In this document: one piece after another, positions 57,408-64,000 of the stretch
Layout: each line of letters begins with the position of its first letter
Position numbering within the stretch: position 1 is the first letter of the stretch
DNA from: Ophthalmolycus amberensis
Lineage: Eukaryota > Chordata > Actinopteri > Perciformes > Zoarcidae
Assembly (NCBI GenBank): GCA_024529925.1
Contig: JAFEUB010001020.1
Span: forward strand, 1 to 64,000
Length of the DNA: 64,000 bases
Direction: 5' to 3'
The notes under the pieces: generated by a model
Database searches by the model: none
Told to the model about the DNA's origin: nothing
The model's input: the letters and a program-made list of their open reading frames with translations, nothing else
Made by a program: the position numbers and the translations under genes

Positions 57408-60400
57408 CAGCACATATTTTAGCGGAAGCTTGGACATTTACTGCCGTTTCAGTGATGTCTTGGTAACGTTACCATCATTCAAATGAGTCATAATAATAAA
57501 TAAAAAAATGACGACAAAGAGATATAAGCCAAGTTTCACTTTTTGAGCAGACATCCCTTTGACGACAGTGTCTGACCACAGACGCAGAACTTCCCAGTTG
57601 TTGTGGTTGGACTGTCATCACATTAGGACAGATATTCTGTGAAAAACTATTTTGCAAGATTTCTTTCAAGAAGTTCTAACACAAGCACACAGCTGTCGTG
57701 CCAGCGAAGGTCTTCTACAGCATATTCTACGGAGGTTTCCTCCCACTCTCACCCAGGACGTCCTTGTCATGCTGTGGAATGAGGGTAGTCCAGTGCTGCC
57801 TGTCTGGTTTCTGGATGTCTATGTTCAGGAGACAGTACCGAGGAGCATCCAAGTTGGAGCGGAACGTGAACACGGATCCCTCATTGGTGACGTACGAGTA
57901 CTGGGCGTCGAAGTTGTCTACAAGTTTGACCCATGGCAGCAGACCTGGAGCAGAAGATGAATAAAACAACAAAAACTCCATTATAAAAGATGCATGATGT
58001 TCCTTTCATTATCGTCTTTGACCGGTATGAGTTGCAGTGATCTAAACCTCTAGCGAAACCAAAACCCACACCTGTCCAGCTGAATTATGATGGCGTGTAA
58101 AGACTAGAAAGTGTCCACATTGCTTTTAAACCAGAAAACATTTTGCAAAGTGAATTTCGAAATCTCAACATCTGGTGAAGTAACCAGTGAGTCACCGGCC
58201 TCGCTTCTGTTGTGCCCTGAAGCTGCAGAGGTAAAGGGCATCTCAGAAATCTGTTGGTGTGCTTTTCCAAGAATGTTGAATTTGGGAAATTACTTTTTTT
58301 CTGAAAATCTTTTCAAGAGAAGCAGCACTCACTCGTATCCAGGATGTGGCGATAATACTTCACAGCAAAACGACATCAAAGTGACCCAAAACTTGACAGA
58401 TAACTTTGTTTTAATGCTGCAGCTCGGGTGCTACGAACACGTGAAATAAAAACAATTGGAATTCTAGTTTATGAATGAATTAATTAATGGACAGAGAAAT
58501 AATCGGCAAGTATTTTGATAATTAATTATTTCCTCATTTTCTGGTTCAAGCTTAGATGTGGAAGAGGCTTTGCTGTATTTATTTATTTCACATATATTAT
58601 TGTTAAGTGAATAACTTTGGGTTTTGGACAAAACATTTTATTGGCAGATTAATAAAGAAAAGAACGCCCTTTAAAAATAAATAGATACTTCTGATAATGA
58701 TGCCTTTTTCCAGAGACATTTACTTCTCACGAAATGCTTTATTCTACAAAGATATCTTAATTCGGGGATTGATATTCATCTATACTTGGGGACTTTGACG
58801 ACCTAGTTGACAGTTTACATCAACTTAAAATCTATTTAAGAGTCACAACCATATTTTGTTTTTGTGAGCAGGGAGGGGATTGCTGGGGTCAATAGATGGG
58901 GCATTTTGCTTTCTAAAAAAGAAAAAACATCCAGAATACTATGTCATACGTGTAGACAGAAGTCACAATCATGCCAAAGCAGACCGAAGGATAAGTTGCA
59001 GCTGTGATCCCACTTAGAAAATAACGTGACTTGTTGTCAGTTGGGGAGTGCGTCACAAGTTCACAGACCTGCGATGCCATCGGGGAGCTGCTGCAGGTCA
59101 CAGTACCACAGCTGGTTGACAGGTTCACAGCCTTCAGTGATGGACAGAACAGCGTATCGGCCGTCATCCGATATCTGGAAAAAGGGAAGGAATGAAGACG
59201 GGAAAGAAGGAAGCAGAGAACGACAAAGAGAGGCATGTAGTCATTTGCTATGACAACTTTTAACTTCTATTACTGGACATGGCACACGCGCAAAAGTGAC
59301 TAATTGTTTAAGTGCAGATGGAATTTTTTTTGTTCAAAAGGCAGTATTTCTGCACGGCTGCAGATAAATATTCGGCCACAATGACATCATTCGTATTATA
59401 CTATTTCTAGAATCAGATTCCAGTTATGGCCGGGTAAGATGTAAGACTTGAGTGAGTCAAACATTTAAAATAACTCCGGAGCCTTGTAAAGTCCAAAAGT
59501 CAAAATGTATTAAAGAAAAAGGCAAATGTCTAACGATACATTCTGCTTCAGTCCGTATTTGACGAGTTATATTCATTAAAAAAGTTGATGTTATAAGAAA
59601 AAGACGATGAATCACTTCATTACATTTTTTTCCATTTTCTATGGCGATAAAATATGATATCAGACATTCAAAGCTTCATTCAAAAACCTCAAAAGAGGCT
59701 TTGAATGAAAGCAAAAAGAGACATTGGGTACACCCTCTTTTAGGAAGTGTAACGATGTCATTCTGAATCAGCTGCAGCGATCTGATCCACTGTCAGATCT
59801 AGAAAGTCACCATTACAGTAACCAAGAACCACCAAGTAGCATCTACAGCAGACGAAAGGACTACAAATAGCTTCCATCGGACTCATTAATGCCCGAGTTA
59901 ACTTGTGTGCTTGATCCTATTCATCATTCATTTATACAGAATTTAAAGCACCCTACTAGTGGACATCATAAACAGTTTTAAGCTGCACTTGTGTATTGTC
60001 TACTCTTTGTCGTCTTTGACGAAGTTAAATGAAGTTATTTTGATTATATTTGAAAGCAGCACTGTAGTATTAGTACTTTTTCTTAAGTAAATGATCTGAA
60101 AACCTCATCCATCACTGCCCTGATTACAAACAGGTGATTATAATGACTGATTCAAGATTACTATGGACTTACGGTGACTGAGCTGTGCCACTTGGGATGT
60201 TCGGGGAACTCTGCAACCAGAATGTCCTCCGACTGCTTGGTGCCGATGACGTGGTAGAAGAGCTTCTGATTGATGTTGCAGGTGGTCTCTGTGCCTTTAG
60301 TGGGGGGAAAAAAAAAACAAGGAGGGGTTAAGTCTTGAATGCATTTGTAATAGGCTTGCAGCAAAGGTGGTGTCTCCCGGATGGAGCATGCGTTTGAGAG

Positions 60401-62235
60401 TACGGTGAATCTTCCTCACCGTCAGTTTTGCCTTCCTGGCGTAAGTAGCAGTTGTAAAAGACACCCTTGGCATCGTGAGTCCAGGCCAAGCAGCTGAATT
60501 TAACCCTCTCCAGTACATCGGGCAGCAGAGTGAGATCGTCCGCCTTCATGAAACTCACCGTCACCCAGTCTGAACCACTGCTGCTCAAACCATACGCAAA
60601 ATATTCACACTCCTCTGACAGACGGCCCACTGGGTGAAGAGAGAGGGACAAAGAGGAGGAGGAGGGATTCAGCACTGAACAGCTTTACATCTGTGCACAA
60701 TAAAGTGCAGCGCGTGTGCTCTGCGGTTTGACTCACTCTTCAGTGCCACAGTGCCATCTTCAGAGAGTTTATTGGGGTCAAAGAATACAGTGGCAGCTCC
60801 ATCCAGAGAGTCCTGCACATACAGCACATCCTGGTTCTGGAGACCTTTGTTGTGGAAGTAGAAGTACCTGGAAATAACATGACAAGTATAGTTTCTTTTC
60901 TTTTCTTTTCAAATTCAAGTTAGTCCCTCTCATAAGTGTTTTTCAGTCCGTGCAGTGGCCATTCTTTCAATTTCAACTAGTACCTCTTCCCTCTTTTGTA
61001 GGGGCAGCTGTATTTGGGATAGTCATAGAGCTCGGTGAGACGCTGGTGGAACTGAGCCCGGACAGCACACCGCTCCAGGTACGGCATGGTCAGGTCGTTC
61101 TGCTCCTCAACAAAGGCCTGAGATGCAAAAGGAGAGAGAGGAGCGACGGGATTTGCAAAGATTTTGGTAAAAACACAGCTTCAGCTTTCTGCAAGAGATC
61201 AATACATACCATTGTTTCTGCACTATCCGGGTCTTCCAGCCACGTGTACGGATCGCAGATCTTAGTTCCATGGTGGTCATCCACCTACAAGTTAGACAAG
61301 AACAAGCGCACACAAAAGAGCCGCGTTGAATCCTCAGCATTCAAACTGGACTTTCCTCGACAGAGAGGATTCTCTTGTGCAGTGGCAAAAAATATCAATC
61401 ATCAGTCATTTATTCATTGAATTAAAGCTGAAAATATTTTTGACAGAAGCAACAACTTTTTATAATTGTTTTCCTGCAATTTTTAAGAGCCTAAAATTAT
61501 TTGTTTCCCTGGTGTTCTAAGTTGTCTTTGGTAGCAAATTAAGTATCTTTACAGCACTAAATTAAATTCATATTAAACATATTTAGACCAGTAAATCATT
61601 CTTTGAAACAGCCTTTAAACCAGCCTGTTGGCAGATAATACAATTTCAGAAAACCAAGCTAATCAGTAGAATGAAAACATAAGTAAATCAGGTGCTGAGG
61701 GAGATGTCGTTTTGTTGTGTTATTTGGGGCCTTATCAAAATGCTTTTACGTGGCTGGGGATGTTTGGAAACAGTGACTCTGCAAAGTCCTGACCTACAGC
61801 CCTGCATACAAAGTAAAAGTGCATTATCAGAGAATAGTAGTTGTTAGGAAGCCTAGAGCAATATGCTACTTTAACTGCGACACACCTCAATGAAGCGCCG
61901 TCAGTATTCGCATTATGACCACATTTGTCCACTGGGATATTGTCTCGTGGGGCGCTAATGTTAAGACGTTTGACTCATTTGTCACGAGGAGGCTAAATGA
62001 AACAGTTAACGGTACTTCTCAAAGTTTTGTTTTTGATTCTCTCTCTGTCAGTCGCCATTGGCCTAACCCTCAGCCCAGTGTCTGCCGCTTCCTGGTCTCG
62101 CTTTTCTTGCTCGTGTGCTTCCACCAGATCATTTCACGGAAAGACGAACAGACAGAGAGAGAGAAAGCAAAGCAGCAGGACTTCGACACTGACCTTACTC
62201 TCATCTCTTCGTGCAGCCGGGTACTCAAACGCCAT
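52369..62235 (-). CDS. prep: Prolyl oligopeptidase (prolyl endopeptidase), complete 15-exon gene
   Basis: This is a cytosolic serine peptidase of family S9A that cleaves peptides of under about 30 residues after proline, including neuropeptides. Exons on the - strand: 62235-62194, 61284-61210, 61117-60984, 60867-60737, 60629-60420, 60294-60173, 59174-59069, 57944-57753, 55982-55785, 55263-55160, 54891-54755, 54380-54286, 54137-54006, 53132-52976 and 52663-52369. They total 2130 nt, or 709 residues plus TGA, against 710 in the human protein. The start is ATG at 62235 (MAFEYPAARRDESK). Peptidase-domain ends flank a seven-bladed propeller at about residues 72-427. The catalytic triad is Ser553 in GASNGG, Asp640 in TADHDDRV and His679 in SGHGAGKP, with substrate-binding Arg642. 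All introns are GT-AG. I see no frameshift or internal stop, so the gene looks functional. A teleost-specific paralogue cannot be excluded. Confidence 0.97.
52664..52975 (-). other. prep intron with hAT-like end fragment
   Basis: A 312-nt intron. tagggctgtcccga at 52813-52826 resembles a transposon terminus common in fish. No matching opposite end was found. Confidence 0.5.
52976..53132 (-). CDS. prep: prep exon 14
   Basis: 157 nt. It encodes ACVNQRPELFGCAVAEVGVM, then DMLKFHKFTIGHAWTTDYGC and FKWLIK. The motif FHKFTIGHAWTTDYG is a strong prolyl oligopeptidase signature. The acceptor is acacacacag and the donor gtacga. Confidence 0.97.
53133..54005 (-). other. prep intron
   Basis: 873 nt between exons 13 and 14. 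I see nothing beyond simple sequence. Confidence 0.75.
54006..54137 (-). CDS. prep: prep exon 13 (catalytic Ser)
   Basis: 132 nt. It encodes NKQNCFDDFHCAAEYLVQEK, then RITINGASNGGLLV. The nucleophile Ser553 is encoded at 54027-54025 in G-A-S-N-G-G. The second position of the elbow is Ala where most animal enzymes have Gly. The donor is gtgagt. Confidence 0.97.
54286..54380 (-). CDS. prep: prep exon 12
   Basis: 95 nt. It encodes VAYLLYVRHLGGILAVANIR, then GGGEYGLTWYKG. The ANIRGGGEYG motif is highly conserved in prolyl oligopeptidases. The acceptor is ctgtgctcag and the donor gtacag. Confidence 0.97.
54381..54754 (-). other. prep intron
   Basis: 374 nt between exons 11 and 12. I see nothing notable in it. 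Confidence 0.75.
54755..54891 (-). CDS. prep: prep exon 11
   Basis: 137 nt. It encodes VFYPSKDGTEIPMFLVHAKG, then VFLYGYGGFEASIQPYY. YPSKDGT.IPMF and the oxyanion-region LYGYGGF motif are typical of the S9A alpha/beta-hydrolase domain. The donor gtaagt overlaps an in-frame taa. Confidence 0.97.
55160..55263 (-). CDS. prep: prep exon 10
   Basis: 104 nt. It encodes IIYHCDLSVSSPEPSVFREV, then EVKGIKQEDYETSQ, the end of the propeller where the chain returns to the peptidase domain. The acceptor is ggtggccag and the donor gtgacg. Confidence 0.96.
55264..55784 (-). other. prep intron
   Basis: 521 nt between exons 9 and 10, AT-rich. A fragment around 55530-55625 may belong to a dispersed repeat. 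Confidence 0.65.
55785..55982 (-). CDS. prep: prep exon 9
   Basis: 198 nt. It encodes FVSCVNQHHLVVNYLHDVKD, then ILQLCELSTGLVVRDLPLDV and HSDFFYKFTSFTTPG. The YLHDVK.ILQL motif identifies it. The acceptor is ttctgcag and the donor gtgact. Confidence 0.96.
56359..56486. repeat. 19-bp minisatellite, 6.7 identical copies
   Basis: The unit aggccgcactgctcaagtc repeats from 56359, 56378, 56397, 56416, 56435 and 56454, with a partial copy from 56473. All copies are identical. The array ends in a palindrome: ccgcactg and cagtgcgg arms at about 56477-56507. Confidence 0.97.
56988..57322. mobile_element. MITE-like palindromic element in prep intron
   Basis: The left end gcaacactttactg and right end agagtgttgccc are inverted. 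An inner segment ctttatagcacattataaag (57041-57060) pairs with ctttattatagtgtgctata plus aaa (about 57234-57257). There is no open frame. Exact ends and target duplication are unclear. Confidence 0.6.
57377..57406. repeat. (GT)n microsatellite
   Basis: Pure GT dinucleotide repeat in a prep intron. Confidence 0.95.
57753..57944 (-). CDS. prep: prep exon 8
   Basis: 192 nt. It encodes LPWVKLVDNFDAQYSYVTNE, then GSVFTFRSNLDAPRYCLLNI and HWTTLIPQHDKDVLG (propeller blades 4 and 5). The donor is gtgaga. Confidence 0.96.
57945..59068 (-). other. prep intron
   Basis: 1124 nt between exons 7 and 8. It includes a partial dispersed repeat at 58440-58645 (aaataatcggcaag, then ggacaaaacatttt and ggcagattaat). 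Confidence 0.65.
58440..58645. repeat. Partial dispersed percomorph repeat
   Basis: The words ataatcggca, ttttctggttcaagc and tttgggttttggacaaaac are shared with a repeat common in percomorph genomes. A longer copy lies at 62975-63275. Confidence 0.55.
59069..59174 (-). CDS. prep: prep exon 7
   Basis: 106 nt. It encodes ISDDGRYAVLSITEGCEPVN, then QLWYCDLQQLPDGIAG. The family pattern is SDDGRY.LLSI.EGC.PVN.LWYCDLQ. The acceptor is tttttccag and the donor gtctgt. Confidence 0.96.
59175..60172 (-). other. prep intron
   Basis: 998 nt between exons 6 and 7, AT-rich. I see nothing notable in it. Confidence 0.7.
60173..60294 (-). CDS. prep: prep exon 6
   Basis: 122 nt. It encodes TETTCNINQKLFYHVIGTKQ, then SEDILVAEFPEHPKWHSSVT. 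The motif LFYHVIGT.QSED is diagnostic of the third propeller blade of prolyl oligopeptidase. The acceptor, read on the - strand, is ccccccactaaag and the donor is gtaagt. Confidence 0.96.
60420..60629 (-). CDS. prep: prep exon 5
   Basis: 210 nt. It encodes GRLSEECEYFAYGLSSSGSD, then WVTVSFMKADDLTLLPDVLE and FSCLAWTHDAKGVFYNCY. The usual SEDGEYFAYG is SEECEYFAYG here. The acceptor is ttcacccag and the donor gtgagg. Confidence 0.96.
60737..60867 (-). CDS. prep: prep exon 4
   Basis: 131 nt. It encodes YFYFHNKGLQNQDVLYVQDS, then FFDPNKLSEDGTVALK, the first propeller blade (YFY...N.G.QNQ.VLY). The donor is gtgagt. Confidence 0.96.
60984..61117 (-). CDS. prep: prep exon 3
   Basis: 134 nt. It encodes AFVEEQNDLTMPYLERCAVR, then LTELYDYPKYSCPYKRGKR, the linker into the first propeller blade. 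The acceptor is gcatctcag and the donor gtacta. Confidence 0.96.
61210..61284 (-). CDS. prep: prep exon 2
   Basis: 75 nt, phase 0 at both ends. It encodes VDDHHGTKICDPYTWLEDPD, then SAETM. This is the conserved DPY.WLED motif near the N terminus of S9 peptidases. The acceptor is ttgtag and the donor gtatgt. Confidence 0.97.
61285..62193 (-). other. prep first intron
   Basis: 909 nt between the start-codon exon and exon 2. No repeat or RNA was recognised. Confidence 0.8.
62194..62235 (-). CDS. prep: prep exon 1 (start codon)
   Basis: This 42-nt coding part encodes MAFEYPAARRDESK, matching the N-terminal pattern of prolyl oligopeptidases (M, hydrophobic, YP, RDE). The donor gtcagt follows. 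It is in phase 0 with exon 2 (VDDHHGTK), which supports this ATG as the start. Confidence 0.93.
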
Positions 62236-62520
62236 CTTCCTAATGTGCTCCTCTGTCTCCCTGAGTTGATTTTCTGTTGCTACTTTGTTTGTGTTGTTTT
62301 TAATTATTCTGAATGCAGCGTCACCACCGAATCAAATGCGACTTGAAGTGAAAGTGAAAGAATTATTTTCTCACTCACGCACGAACGAACCCACACACGC
62401 GTTTGTACAACCCGCTTGCGCATGCTCTTCAACCAGGAAATGATGTGTCATCCGAGACAAGTCCTGGCATATCGGCACAGCCGTAGTACCTATGCACGCG
62501 CGCATTTGTTATTTAGAGGA
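62236..62520 (-). promoter_or_regulatory. Candidate prep promoter region
   Basis: This is the DNA directly upstream of the prep start codon. It contains GAAAGTGAAA (62350-62359, + strand), a match to the IRF-type GAAANNGAAA motif, and two TGCGCATGC-like or GCGCGCAT sequences (62417-62426 and 62494-62503) that resemble NRF1 sites. No TATA box was seen. The motifs are short and unproven. Confidence 0.35.
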
Positions 62521-64000
62521 TCATTTGCGCAATTTATAACATCCCCCACCCCCCAAAAAAATAATAATATGGAAAATAGTTCGTTTTCGTTTGGGCCATA
62601 TCATTTGTGTCGAAAAAAGTAGAACTGCTAAAACATTTTTTTTTTAATGAGATGAAAATGTAGAAAATGCACAGCAGAAACGCCTCAATCTACACTAAAC
62701 TGACTAAAATCCACTGAGAGTCTAAACTGAACGAAGAAAAGGGGATGTGTTTGCATGCACGCACTGGTGACAGAGCGTGCGCAAGAGGAAGTTGTACATT
62801 TATAACAAAAGAAACTACAGGCTTGTGGTGACAAGGCATAATCACTTTGAGTCTCTTGGATCGTAAGTAAGATGAGAGAACCACTTACTGACATCCAGTC
62901 ATCAGAAAACATTTGGTAAACCAGTGTCTCTCAAAACCTGGCAAGTTTTCTAGGCTGCACCTAACCTATGTTCTACTGATTGTTTAATTAATAGAGAAAA
63001 TGTTTTTTTAAAAAGTGAAAAATGCCCATCACAATTTTCCAGACACGAAGATGACGTTTTAAAATGTCTTGCTTTGTCCAACCATCAGTCTGGAACCTTA
63101 AGATATTTAATTTACAAGGACATAAATCACAGAAAAGCAGCATATCGTCACATTTGAGAAGCTGCCCTCAAATGTTTGGCACTCTTTCTTGACATTTCAC
63201 TTCAATGATTTATTGATTGTCAAAAGAGTTGATTATTTCCAGACAACCGACTAAACAACTATGATTGCAGTTCTAGAGCTTTCACAAAAAGGCGTTGTCA
63301 TTATTCCTTAGAGTGAACACGTCATGTGTTTTCCCGGTAAAAGGTGTTTCCAATGAATTATGACTTTAACCTGTAATTAATTGATTAAAAATGAATGTTA
63401 TGATTCCTCATCTGTCTTTCTCTTTTTTCCCCTGCTTCTTTCTTTGTTTCTTTCGGGAAGGTGGAGTAGTATTTCTGATGACAAATCAAATCACTATTTA
63501 TAGAGTACCGGTAGTCATCTGACAACAAAACTAAGGCCCTTGTGACACCTGGATTAACTGGCAATAGAACACAAAATAACACATACAACCTGAAAACCAC
63601 AATCATATGTGTTCCTGTGTTGGGGAACATCCACAAATTCCAGTGCCAAGCCAAAGAAGCACTTGATGGCATTTCCATGTTATTTAGTTGTTGTACAGAT
63701 GAGTCTGTCACTTTGCCACTCCTAAATGTCAAACCACAGTTGAACGGTTCTGTATTTACACAGTTGAGCTTCACTTATTCCATATCTGCTTTTCCAGTAG
63801 AGGTAAATAGTGGCAGCTTTGTCTCACAATATAAACATGAACCCATGTCATTCCAGCGGGCACCAACAGGCCCTGCGCCCAAAGTGCCGGGGGACCCCCT
63901 GGCCTTCGCCAAATGTCAGTCAAAGAGACATGTCCCAACCAGGAATATACTTACATGACCACAAAGAAACATAAAACAACTCAATGAGACACAAGAAGAC
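62521..64000. other. Upstream flank of prep, repeat-rich
   Basis: No gene is supported. It includes a dispersed repeat (62975-63275), and the last 160 nt read aaagtgccgggggacccc and later caaagaaacataaaac, then gagacacaag, which resemble common fish repeat sequence. Confidence 0.55.
62975..63275 (+). repeat. Dispersed percomorph repeat, longest copy
   Basis: It reads cccatcacaattttccagac, then tgtcttgctttgtccaacca, cacagaaaagcagcatatcg and acatttgagaagctgcc. I recognise this as a repeat widespread in percomorph fish, where the usual copy ends with attgttgcagct. The class is not certain. Confidence 0.65.

Larger units (their letters stand above)
55983..57752 (-). other. prep intron, 1.8 kb
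   Basis: The largest prep intron. It carries a 19-bp minisatellite (56359-56486), a MITE-like palindromic element (56988-57322) and a GT microsatellite (57377-57406). Confidence 0.8.

Noticed and set aside
1..64000. CRISPR array, phage, operon or other prokaryotic system
   Set aside because: All coding evidence is spliced vertebrate exons. The only short tandem array (56359-56486) has no spacers.

Overview
The window is vertebrate nuclear DNA, almost certainly from a ray-finned fish and probably a percomorph teleost. The coding signal is in short exons with GT-AG introns. The encoded proteins are vertebrate families. The spacer DNA is full of CA/GT microsatellites, long C or G homopolymers, Tc1-type and hAT-type transposon remains, a LINE 3' end with a TCTA-type tail, and dispersed repeats that I recognise from percomorph genomes. 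There is no prokaryotic or viral gene organisation.

Two genes are supported, and they converge tail to tail. On the + strand, 14801-43585 holds the last 13 coding exons (591 whole codons) of an Eph receptor. They run from the second fibronectin III domain through the membrane segment, juxtamembrane region, kinase-like domain and SAM domain to the stop. The kinase-like domain has lost the catalytic-loop Asp and the DFG Asp. This pattern and the C-terminal sequence point to epha10, a pseudokinase Eph. Its 5' exons (signal peptide, ligand-binding domain, Cys-rich/EGF-like region, first FN3) were not found and probably lie beyond the left edge, so 1-14800 reads as intron. On the - strand, 62235-52369 holds a complete 15-exon prolyl oligopeptidase gene, prep (709 codons plus stop), with an intact Ser-Asp-His triad.

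Layout: 1-14800 is intronic with microsatellites and homopolymers. 14801-43585 holds the epha10 exons, with an 8 kb intron carrying a hAT-type non-autonomous element just before it (18997-19457) and a 5 kb intron carrying a Tc1-like relic (28966-30353). 43586 to about 45910 is the epha10 3' UTR. 45911 to about 52080 is intergenic, with a decayed AT-rich satellite split by an LTR-like insertion, and a LINE tail. 52369-62235 is prep. 62236-64000 is prep upstream DNA and repeats.

The two genes have no known shared pathway: one is a membrane guidance-type receptor, the other a cytosolic peptidase. I found no unknown multi-gene system. The most notable points are a 41-codon Ser-rich in-frame expansion inside the second FN3 domain of epha10, the stacked pseudokinase substitutions, an intron inside the catalytic loop, and a perfect 20-bp inverted repeat in an epha10 intron.
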